NCBI GenBank assembly: GCA_028288385.1
Contig: JAQBNX010000556.1
Span: 1 to 7,140 of the forward strand
Length of the DNA: 7,140 bases
Direction of reading: 5' to 3'
Source: Spirosoma sp.
Lineage (GTDB): Bacteria > Bacteroidota > Bacteroidia > Cytophagales > Spirosomataceae
A model generated the notes under the pieces. The model was not told the DNA's origin and searched no databases. It saw only the letters and a list, made by a program, of their open reading frames with translations. This document shows, piece after piece, positions 1 through 5,437 of the stretch. Position 1 is the stretch's first letter, and each line of letters starts with the position of its first letter. The position numbers and the translations under genes were made by a program.

Positions 1-281
1 CAGGGGCGATGACTAAATCCGCTGAAATCACAGGTGACAAATCCGGTATAAAAATGGAAGTGCTAACCACCGAGCCGGCTATTCAGTTTTATGGCGGCAA
101 TTTTTTCAAAGGAAACGATACGGGTAAATATGGTAAAGCCACCAACTACCGCGAAGCCTTCGCCCTGGAAACCCAGCACTATCCTGACTCGCCTAATCAC
201 CCAACGTATCCGACCACCATACTGAAGCCCGGCCAGACCTACAAGCAGACCACAGAGTACCGCTTTTCAGTAGTTAAATAA
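1..281 (+). CDS. galM: Galactose mutarotase (aldose 1-epimerase), C-terminal part
   Basis: This is the 3' end of a gene that begins before the window; the frame is open from the first base, so the in-frame ATG at 9 is internal. GalM interconverts alpha and beta anomers of aldohexoses such as galactose. The visible part matches the end of the family: a strand reading MEVLTTEP, then IQFYGGNF, then the LETQHYPDSPN block and a closing KPGQTYKQTTEYRFSV. The glutamate of LETQ (codon 168-170) matches the catalytic base of GalM enzymes (Glu307 in human GALM). The catalytic histidines lie upstream, outside the window. The stop is TAA at 279-281. No terminator hairpin follows, only a T-run at 285-290. 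A GH5-like glycoside hydrolase gene follows on the same strand after 173 bp, which fits a sugar-use context. Whether the protein is cytoplasmic or exported cannot be seen. Confidence 0.93.
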   Translation, partial: GAMTKSAEITGDKSGIKMEVLTTEPAIQFYGGNFFKGNDTGKYGKATNYREAFALETQHYPDSPNHPTYPTTILKPGQTYKQTTEYRFSVVK

Positions 282-454
282 TTCTTTTTTGCCAACGCAG
301 CTGGATGGACTCAACTGACTTTAATATCACGCTGTATAAGTCTATCCGATGAATAACAGATGGCGTAGGTATCAGTTTGAGTCAGTTTTTTCATTAACCA
401 ATAAACAAATGAAGCGATGCTTAGTCGTTACGTCTCAGTTTATAATCACCACTC
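282..454. other. Intergenic region with repeated TCAGTT motifs
   Basis: This 173-bp spacer lies between galM and the GH5-like gene. TCAGTTT occurs directly at 372-378, 382-388 and 435-441, and the reverse complement AACTGA at 313-318. AACTGACT (313-320) can pair with AGTCAGTT (380-387), and the second arm runs into a T-run ending at 391. These could be binding sites or a weak long-loop terminator. I could not find a convincing TTG/TAnnTTTG promoter at proper spacing. Confidence 0.35.
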
Positions 455-1600
455 ATGAAACAAATTTCATTTTTAGTTTTTCTGTTTATTTCCAGCATCT
501 CGTTTGCGCAGAATACCGGAGCGCCCGGTAGATGGTCAGCAGCCAAAGCTAATGCCTGGTATGCCAAAGAGCCGTTTTTGGTCGGGTCTAATTATGCCCC
601 CGCCAACGCCATTAATGAACTGGAGATGTTTCAAGCAGAAAGTTTTGACCCAGAAACCATTGACAAAGAACTGGCGATGGCCGAACGCTTAGGCATGAAC
701 ACCATGCGCGTGTTTTTGCACGATCTACTCTGGCAGGATACATCGGGATTCACCAAACGACTGGATCAGTTTCTGGGCATTTGCGCCAAACATAAAATCC
801 GCCCGATGTTAGTGCTGTTCGACTCTTGCTGGGATCCCTATCCTAAACTGGGCAAGCAGCGCGAACCCGTGCCGGGTATTCACAACTCCGGTTGGGTGCA
901 AAGCCCTGGTGCCGATGCCCTAGGCGATGTGTCGCAGTATCCGCGCTTAGAAGCATACGTAAAAGGCGTAGTCGGAGCGTTCAAAAATGACCGGCGGATT
1001 CTGGCGTGGGATACCTGGAACGAACCCGATAACGCCAACGATAATAACTACGGTAAAAACGAGAAGAAAGTTGAACTTGAGAACGGAAAAAAAATAGCGA
1101 TCATCACGAATCTACTGCCGCAGGTGTTTCAATGGTGCCGGGCAGCGGGGGCCACCCAACCACTGACGTCGGCCCCCTGGATTCTCTGGGATGGTCACGA
1201 TTGGAGTAACCCGGCCAAGTGGACACCCATGGAAAAAGTGCAGTTCGATAACTCCGACATCATTACGTTCCACCAGTATTCAACCGCCGATGCCTTGACA
1301 AAAATTATCCCGGTATTACAGAAAATGGGTCGTCCCGTGATCTGTACTGAATATATGGCACGCGGTGTCGATAGTAAGTTTGCCACACACCTGCCAATCG
1401 CCAAAAAGGCCAAAGTCGGCATGATCAACTGGGGTTTTGTGGCGGGAAAAACCCAAACCTTTCTACCGTGGGATAGCTGGCAGAAGCCCTACGTCAATGG
1501 GCGCGAACCGGCTGTCTGGTTTCACGAAGTCTACCGGCCGGATGGATCTCCTTATGACCCCGCCGATATCGCTGCCATCAAACAGGCGACGGGTAAATAA
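455..1600 (+). CDS. Secreted GH5-like glycoside hydrolase (cellulase/mannanase/xylanase-type clan GH-A fold)
   Basis: The product (381 aa) is a predicted exported retaining glycoside hydrolase. A signal peptide spans residues 1-18 (Lys at position 3, hydrophobic stretch, then SFA before Gln19), consistent with cleavage A18|Q19 and an N-terminal pyroglutamate. The rest looks like one (beta/alpha)8 catalytic domain. It carries GMNTMRVFLHD near residue 80, WDTWNEP with the likely acid/base Glu190, FHQYS (His273, Tyr275), VICTEY with the likely nucleophile Glu299, and Trp326 in INWGF. These are the usual landmarks of clan GH-A/GH5. No carbohydrate-binding module is visible and the length is that of a lone catalytic domain. 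Relatives are, from memory, often labelled 1,4-beta-xylanase or cellulase-family hydrolase, but the substrate cannot be read from the sequence. ATG 455 is chosen because it gives an intact signal peptide. The upstream galM gene suggests carbohydrate breakdown, and a strong terminator follows. Confidence 0.9.
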   Translation: MKQISFLVFLFISSISFAQNTGAPGRWSAAKANAWYAKEPFLVGSNYAPANAINELEMFQAESFDPETIDKELAMAERLGMNTMRVFLHDLLWQDTSGFTKRLDQFLGICAKHKIRPMLVLFDSCWDPYPKLGKQREPVPGIHNSGWVQSPGADALGDVSQYPRLEAYVKGVVGAFKNDRRILAWDTWNEPDNANDNNYGKNEKKVELENGKKIAIITNLLPQVFQWCRAAGATQPLTSAPWILWDGHDWSNPAKWTPMEKVQFDNSDIITFHQYSTADALTKIIPVLQKMGRPVICTEYMARGVDSKFATHLPIAKKAKVGMINWGFVAGKTQTFLPWDSWQKPYVNGREPAVWFHEVYRPDGSPYDPADIAAIKQATGK

Positions 1601-1627
1601 GCAGTTAACTGCCAGCACATATCAATA

Positions 1628-1666
1628 AAAACACCCTGCCTCTTTATTAAAGAGGCAGGGTGTTTT
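1628..1666. terminator. Bidirectional intrinsic terminator (18-bp perfect stem)
   Basis: The arms 1628-1645 and 1649-1666 are perfectly complementary over 18 bp around a 3-nt ATT loop. The GC-rich core (CACCCTGCCTC) is flanked by A-runs on the left and T-runs on the right, so a U-tract follows the hairpin on either strand. It lies 27 bp after the GH5-like stop and 55 bp beyond the fasciclin stop, so it can end both convergent transcripts. Confidence 0.93.
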
Positions 1667-1721
1667 GCTATTTTGGTTTTTAGCCGCCTAAGTGCCGGGG
1701 CATTGGATAAAGCCGACAGTA

Positions 1722-2273
1722 TTAGGGCATCAGCACTGTGTCGATGACGTGAATGACGCCATTCGACTGGTTTACATCAGCAATCGTGACGGTTGACGTT
1801 CCTCCCTTGGTGTCCGTCAGAACCACGTTTTTGCCTTTCATCATAGCTGTAAGGTCACCGCCGGCTACCGTTTTCAGCGTTGTCTTACCACCGTTGTCCT
1901 TTATCATTTTCATCAGGTCGGCTGCGCTCACTTTACCAGGAACAACGTGGTAAGTTAAGATGCTGGTCAGCATGTCTTTGCTTTCTGGCTTCACCAGCGT
2001 TTCGACTGTGCCTTTAGGCAGTTTATCAAATGCTTTATTGGTTGGAGCAAACACCGTAAATGGGCCAGCACCCGATAGCGTTTCAACTAAACCAGCCGCT
2101 TTTACCGCTGCTACCAGCGTCGTATGATCTTTTGAATTGACCGCATTTTCAATAATGTTTTTCGAGGGGTACATAGGAGCACCACCAACCATCACTGTTT
2201 TCTCCTGCGCGAATGAAACCTGGCTTACAGCCAGTAATGTAATCATTGAAAAAATAAGCTTGAACGTCTTCAT
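1722..2273 (-). CDS. Secreted fasciclin (FAS1) domain protein
   Basis: The product (183 aa) is an exported single FAS1-domain protein. The signal peptide covers residues 1-22 (Lys2/Lys5, hydrophobic core, SFA|Q23). After a short linker one FAS1 domain fills about residues 37-183. Visible marks are the H1 box FTVFAPTN (72-79) followed by AFDKLP, the conserved Tyr-His pair in TYHVVPGKV (108-109), and the H2 box VIHVIDTVL (173-181) at the very C-terminus. FAS1 domains mediate adhesion or surface interactions; in Bacteroidota such small secreted copies are common and mostly of unknown function. There is no lipobox cysteine and no sorting domain, so it is probably periplasmic or released. It converges on the GH5-like gene and shares its terminator. 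The LuxR-type gene at 2800 is divergent. I could not identify its promoter. Confidence 0.95.
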   Translation of the reverse strand: MKTFKLIFSMITLLAVSQVSFAQEKTVMVGGAPMYPSKNIIENAVNSKDHTTLVAAVKAAGLVETLSGAGPFTVFAPTNKAFDKLPKGTVETLVKPESKDMLTSILTYHVVPGKVSAADLMKMIKDNGGKTTLKTVAGGDLTAMMKGKNVVLTDTKGGTSTVTIADVNQSNGVIHVIDTVLMP

Positions 2274-2499
2274 GTTGTCTGTTTAACTAAGTTAAAATGT
2301 GTAATGGAACGTGTGATCGATCGACGGGAAGACATACGGAAGAAGACCTTAAATTAGATTGCTGAATCTTTAAAATATTTTTAATTTACTTGTAATCAGT
2401 TATTTGCGTTAATAAGTGTATTGGTTTAGAGCAATGATGAATGTTTATACTTTACGGCTAAAGCTTAAACAGATAGCATAGACGTATAAAAACACAGAA

Positions 2500-2521
2500 C
2501 CGCCGGACAGATGCCCGGCGG
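2500..2521. repeat. GC-rich hairpin (7-bp stem, 8-nt loop)
   Basis: CCGCCGG (2500-2506) pairs with CCGGCGG (2515-2521) across an 8-nt loop, in otherwise AT-rich DNA. No U-tract follows on the plus strand. On the minus strand the stem is followed after 7 nt by five T (complement of 2488-2492), so it could be a weak terminator for an unannotated minus-strand transcript, or a structural element. Confidence 0.45.
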
Positions 2522-2593
2522 CCTGCGCCAAGAGAAGATGTCACTGAGATATGGATGAGAAACTGTTTAGCTAAATTAGTAGCCGACTAACGC

Positions 2594-2642
2594 TTTGGGT
2601 AGGGGAGAAATACCCAAAATAAGTGGGTAAAAGATGGGTAAA
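2594..2642. promoter_or_regulatory. Cluster of TGGGTA/TACCCA motifs, possible operator array
   Basis: TTTGGGTA (2594-2601) and TACCCAAA (2611-2618) form an 8-bp inverted repeat with a 9-nt loop. Two further direct copies TGGGTAAA follow at 2624-2631 and 2635-2642, one helical turn (11 bp) apart. An additional TACCCA lies at 2790-2795, just before the ATG of the LuxR-type gene. Inverted and helically phased direct copies resemble multiple binding sites for a dimeric regulator. The product of the downstream HTH gene is an obvious but untested candidate. Confidence 0.4.
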
Positions 2643-2681
2643 TATGGAAAAATTGATGCTCGAGTAGACATCCGGCTACTG

Positions 2682-2694
2682 CGGTAACATACCG
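2682..2694. repeat. Short dyad CGGTA-ACA-TACCG
   Basis: CGGTA (2682-2686) and TACCG (2690-2694) form a perfect 5-bp dyad around ACA, directly followed by an AT-rich TATAAT-containing stretch. It is small enough to be chance but lies upstream of the LuxR-type gene near other dyads. Confidence 0.3.
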
Positions 2695-2721
2695 TATAAT
2701 AAAACGATTAAAAATTACAAA

Positions 2722-2741
2722 AATACCCTGATTAAGGTATT
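2722..2741. repeat. Dyad AATACC-N8-GGTATT
   Basis: AATACC (2722-2727) and GGTATT (2736-2741) form a 6-bp inverted repeat with an 8-nt spacer. The right arm overlaps the TTG proposed as the -33 element of the downstream promoter, a position where a bound protein would interfere with or assist the polymerase. This is inferred from position only. Confidence 0.3.
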
Positions 2742-2770
2742 GTGTATTCCTATCTAAGGCCCTACCTTTC
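2740..2770 (+). promoter_or_regulatory. Candidate Bacteroidota-type promoter of the LuxR-type gene
   Basis: TTG (2740-2742) and TACCTTTC (2763-2770) resemble the Bacteroidota primary sigma promoter (-33 TTG, -7 TAnnTTTG), with one mismatch in the -7 element and a 20-bp spacer. It would give a leader of roughly 20-25 nt before ATG 2800. No comparable site was found in front of the epimerase gene, so this promoter may drive the whole unit. Confidence 0.35.
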
Positions 2771-2799
2771 AGCTAAGTAACCTTCCATCTACCCATATT

Positions 2800-3069
2800 A
2801 TGCAAACCTCAATTGTCATCACCGAGAACCACATTTTTAACACCCTTGGATCGTCAAAACCAATACCATCCTTCAACCTCAACAATCGCGAGTATCGTTT
2901 TCTTAAAATGGCCTGTAGCGAATTAACGTACAATGAGGTAGCGGATAAGATGTGTGTAAGCCCACGAACGGTAGACGGCTACCGGGAGGCTGTGTTTCAA
3001 AAAATGAATGTCCGTACCCGGGTCGGCATGGTTATTCAAGCCATACGGCACGGTTTGGTAGAGCTATGA
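2800..3069 (+). CDS. Orphan LuxR-type HTH transcriptional regulator
   Basis: The product (89 aa) is essentially one GerE/LuxR-type DNA-binding domain. Residues 28-86 carry the four-helix HTH: NNREYRFLKMACSELTYNEV, then VADKMCVSPRTVDGYRE, whose helix from Ser54 to about Met69 is the likely recognition helix, then NVRTRVGMVIQAIRHGLV. This closely resembles the C-terminal half of NarL/FixJ response regulators of Cytophagales. There is no receiver domain and none can be traced in the bases upstream. The first 27 residues are not recognised. ATG 2800 is the only start that leaves room for the whole domain. Stand-alone domains of this type (compare GerE) can bind DNA without phosphorylation. It is followed after 59 bp by the dipeptide epimerase on the same strand and may regulate that unit or itself. 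It could also be a truncated response regulator. Confidence 0.88.
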   Translation: MQTSIVITENHIFNTLGSSKPIPSFNLNNREYRFLKMACSELTYNEVADKMCVSPRTVDGYREAVFQKMNVRTRVGMVIQAIRHGLVEL

Positions 3070-3128
3070 GTACGTTGATTCCTGAGCGGATGGTACGGGG
3101 TGTGTAGTAAAGCTGAAAAGAAGCCAAT

Positions 3129-4250
3129 ATGTCCGGTATCATCCGTTCAACGTCATACGTCCTGTATGATGCCTACCTTTGTCTCATGCAATTGCTTTTC
3201 CACCGGGTTGACCTACGCCTGAGACACACCTTTACCATTGCTCATGATAGCCGCGATGTGCAACCGACACTCATTGTGGAACTGCGCGACAAGGATGAGC
3301 GTAGCAATGACCAACATGGATTCGGCCACCGTGGAGACGGCCACTGTGGATACGGGGAAGCGACCGCTACGCGCTATTACGGCATAACCATCGACGGTAT
3401 GGTAGCGGCTCTGGAAGCCGTTCGTGATCGTATCGAAGCCGCCGACCTGACTAATCCCGATGAATTCTGGTCAGACATGCAGCCTCACCTGGCACAAAAT
3501 CCGTTTGCCCTCTGTGCGCTCGATCAGGCCGCCTGGGATTTGTGGGCCAAATGCCAGGGGCAGCCACTGCATAAATTGTGGCAACTCGACCCGACTAACA
3601 GCCCCATTACCAACTACACCATCGGACTCGATACGCCAGACCGGATGGTTGCCAAAATGCTGGAATGGCCCTGGCCCCTCTATAAAATTAAGCTCGGTCG
3701 TCCAGAAACCGATATAGAAACCATTCGGGCAATGCGCCAGCACACCGACGCCCTATTCCGGGTAGATGCGAATTGTGGCTGGACAGCCGAACAAACCATC
3801 CGCTTCGCACAGGAACTAGCTACGCTGGGCGTCGAATTTATCGAGCAACCCCTACCCGTCCATGACTGGGAAGGCGCCAAACAGGTTTATGAACAAAGTG
3901 TTTTACCCATCATTGCGGATGAAAGCTGCATTGTCGAAAGTGACGTAGACAAGTGTGGGGGCTATTTTCACGGTATCAACATTAAGCTGACGAAATGTGG
4001 AGGACTCACACCTGCCCGACGCATGATTGCCCGTGCCCGTGAACTTGGGTTGCGCGTAATGGTGGGCTGTATGACCGAGTCGAGTGTTGGTATTTCGGCC
4101 ATTGCACAACTGTTGCCGCTGCTCGATTACGCCGATCTGGATGGATCGCTGCTCATTGCCAACGATCCCGCAACCGGCGTAACGTTCGACAACGGGCGAG
4201 TTATCTACGCGGCTGAAAATGGGACCGGCGCACACTTAGTTATCGATTGA
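3129..4250 (+). CDS. Dipeptide epimerase (enolase superfamily, Ala-Glu epimerase-like)
   Basis: The product is a Mg2+-dependent enzyme that inverts the alpha-carbon of one residue in a dipeptide, typically L-Ala-D/L-Glu from murein recycling; family members differ in preferred dipeptide. Counting from ATG 3129 (373 aa): the capping domain starts at about residue 20, with HTFTIAHDSRDVQPTLIVEL (33-52). The barrel carries the K-x-K motif Lys186/Lys188, metal ligands Asp213 (DANCGW), Glu239 (FIEQP) and Asp264 (ADES), the second base Lys286 (NIKLTKCGG), and Asp336/Asp338 of the DLD motif that holds the dipeptide ammonium group. All key residues are present. Relatives usually begin at the equivalent of Met20 (ATG 3186), which would give 354 aa; however, a purine-rich AAAAGAAG sits before 3129. 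An unusual His/Gly-rich insertion covers about residues 54-72. The next gene starts 4 nt after the stop. Cytoplasmic; no signal peptide is evident. Confidence 0.92.
   Translation: MSGIIRSTSYVLYDAYLCLMQLLFHRVDLRLRHTFTIAHDSRDVQPTLIVELRDKDERSNDQHGFGHRGDGHCGYGEATATRYYGITIDGMVAALEAVRDRIEAADLTNPDEFWSDMQPHLAQNPFALCALDQAAWDLWAKCQGQPLHKLWQLDPTNSPITNYTIGLDTPDRMVAKMLEWPWPLYKIKLGRPETDIETIRAMRQHTDALFRVDANCGWTAEQTIRFAQELATLGVEFIEQPLPVHDWEGAKQVYEQSVLPIIADESCIVESDVDKCGGYFHGINIKLTKCGGLTPARRMIARARELGLRVMVGCMTESSVGISAIAQLLPLLDYADLDGSLLIANDPATGVTFDNGRVIYAAENGTGAHLVID
3315..3359 (+). repeat. Degenerate 15-bp tandem repeat (3 units) inside the epimerase gene
   Basis: Three in-frame 15-bp units lie at 3315-3329, 3330-3344 and 3345-3359, encoding HGFGH, RGDGH and CGYGE. 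Units 1 and 2 agree at 12 of 15 bases; units 2 and 3 at 10 of 15. The third unit corresponds to the conserved GYGEA strand of the family, so the first two look like duplicates of it that lengthen the turn before it. Confidence 0.75.
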
Positions 4251-4254
4251 GAAA

Positions 4255-5349
4255 GTGAAAAAACAAACCGATGAACCATTTGTCATTGACCACCTGCCCA
4301 GCCGAACCATTACGCACGAGGGCAGGACGTATCTGTTTTTTAGCGGTACGGCCTACCTCGGCCTGCCCCAGCATCCGGCGTTTCAGCAGTTGCTAATTAA
4401 TGCAATAGCCCGTTACGGCATCACGTTTGGCAGTTCTCGCAATGGCAACCTGCGCCTTGGTATTTATGAGGAAGCCGAAGCCAGATTGGCTGCGATGGTG
4501 GGTGCTCCGCACGCGCTGACCGTTTCGTCTGGCATGCTGGCAGGGCAGATCGTCGTCAACTGGTTAATGGCTAATAACGCTACGTTCGTATATGGACCAC
4601 AGGCACACCCGGCGCTTTGGAATGGTCCCGTAGTGGATCTGCCGACGGTGTCTTTTGCCCATTGGGCAACCCAGGTACCTAACGTAGTGCGTGGGATATC
4701 TATAAGCAGTTCAGTCGTCATTTTGACCAATTCCATCGACGCTTTTCGCTCGCAGTACTATGATTTTAGCTGGGTAGCTGAGTTGCCCGACGATCGCCCT
4801 ATAACGCTCGTTGTTGATGATTCGCACGGATTGGGCGTATTAAATGATGATCTTAGCCGAAATGGGTGTAGTATGGGAATCTGGCCGCAAATTCCGCAAA
4901 AGCCGAACGTCAATCTGATTGTGACGGGGTCATTGGCAAAAGCGATGGGCTTGCCGGGGGGGGTAATCTTCGCTGATGCCAATACGCTCGCGAACCTTCG
5001 ACAAACAGCCTATTTTGGTGCCTGTTCACCTATGCCACCTGCTTACCTGGATGCTTTCCTGCAGGCCGATGAACTCTATGCGGAGGGACGTGAGCGGCTT
5101 CGGCAAAATGTGCTGCTGGCCGAAAAACTGCTGCCAATGGGTTTGTTTAGCCATGCCACAGGCTATCCACTCTTTTTCACGGAACAGGACAGTTTGTACC
5201 CGTTTCTGCTGGAACGCGGGGTGTTTGTTTACTCATTTGCCTATCCAACAACCACCGACCGAGCCAACACCCGCCTTGTTATCAGTGCCTTTCACCAACC
5301 CGCCGATATAGAGACCCTGGCAAAAGCCGTAGGTGATTTCCTAAAATAA
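4255..5349 (+). CDS. PLP-dependent alpha-oxoamine synthase-like enzyme (class I/II aminotransferase fold)
   Basis: The product (364 aa) is a fold-type I PLP enzyme most like 8-amino-7-oxononanoate synthase and its relatives, which condense an amino acid with an acyl-CoA. The PLP residues are present: His118 (QAHPALW; the ring-stacking His), Asp188 and His191 of DDSH (as in E. coli BioF Asp204/His207), and Lys229 in TGSLAKAMGLPGG, the Schiff-base lysine. FGSSRNGNLRLG near residue 61 replaces the usual GSGGSR...H..LE block, and NSIDAF stands where BioF-like enzymes have SMDGD, so the substrate is probably not that of BioF. It is slightly shorter than typical BioF. The start is GTG 4255: an in-frame TAG lies at 4237-4239 and the next in-frame ATG is after the conserved N-terminus. 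A weak GAGAAAG precedes it. The 4-nt gap from the epimerase stop suggests translational coupling. A run of eight G (4956-4963) lies inside the gene. Confidence 0.87.
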   Translation: MKKQTDEPFVIDHLPSRTITHEGRTYLFFSGTAYLGLPQHPAFQQLLINAIARYGITFGSSRNGNLRLGIYEEAEARLAAMVGAPHALTVSSGMLAGQIVVNWLMANNATFVYGPQAHPALWNGPVVDLPTVSFAHWATQVPNVVRGISISSSVVILTNSIDAFRSQYYDFSWVAELPDDRPITLVVDDSHGLGVLNDDLSRNGCSMGIWPQIPQKPNVNLIVTGSLAKAMGLPGGVIFADANTLANLRQTAYFGACSPMPPAYLDAFLQADELYAEGRERLRQNVLLAEKLLPMGLFSHATGYPLFFTEQDSLYPFLLERGVFVYSFAYPTTTDRANTRLVISAFHQPADIETLAKAVGDFLK

Positions 5350-5437
5350 ATAACTGGCAGAATCTGCGCTTAACCCTAATTTATGCTTACGTCATCTAGT
5401 TGGCCTAATGCCTTAAAATGGCTCATGTGCGGGCTGT
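5350..5437. other. Short convergent intergenic region, no strong terminator
   Basis: These 88 bp separate the convergent PLP-enzyme and isomerase-like genes. The only hairpin is weak: GGGCT (5431-5435) with AGCCC (5445-5449), a 5-bp stem overlapping the minus-strand stop codon. There is nothing like the perfect hairpin at 1628-1666. Confidence 0.4.

Larger units (their letters stand above)
2274..2799. other. Large AT-rich divergent intergenic region
   Basis: These 526 bp separate the divergent fasciclin and LuxR-type genes. No coding potential is seen beyond chance-length ORFs, and no remnant of a receiver domain precedes the LuxR-type gene. About 2280-2480 is AT-rich without a clear motif. 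From 2500 on there are a GC-rich hairpin, a TGGGTA/TACCCA cluster, two short dyads and a possible promoter, each listed separately. The density of symmetrical motifs on the LuxR side suggests a regulatory region or a small untranslated RNA; the sequence alone does not decide. Confidence 0.6.

Noticed and set aside
349..531. 60-aa plus-strand ORF before and into the GH5-like gene
   Set aside because: It overlaps the signal-peptide region of a well-supported gene in another frame and has no recognisable protein features.
1195..1428. 77-aa minus-strand ORF inside the GH5-like gene
   Set aside because: It is antisense to conserved catalytic-domain codons and its translation matches nothing I recognise; a shadow ORF.
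2594..2642. CRISPR-like array from the TGGGTA repeats
   Set aside because: The repeats are only 6-8 bp with irregular short spacing and mixed orientation, so they do not have CRISPR architecture.
3903..4235. 110-aa minus-strand ORF opposite the epimerase C-terminal half
   Set aside because: It lies entirely antisense to the conserved metal-site region of the epimerase; no domain and no independent start signal.
4976..5311. 111-aa plus-strand ORF within the PLP-enzyme gene
   Set aside because: The Cys/Trp-rich translation is typical of an out-of-frame shadow. The host frame is complete, so it is not evidence of a frameshift.
4255..5349. Calling the PLP enzyme BioF with biotin synthesis
   Set aside because: The PLP residues fit the superfamily, but the substrate motifs differ and no other biotin gene is present.
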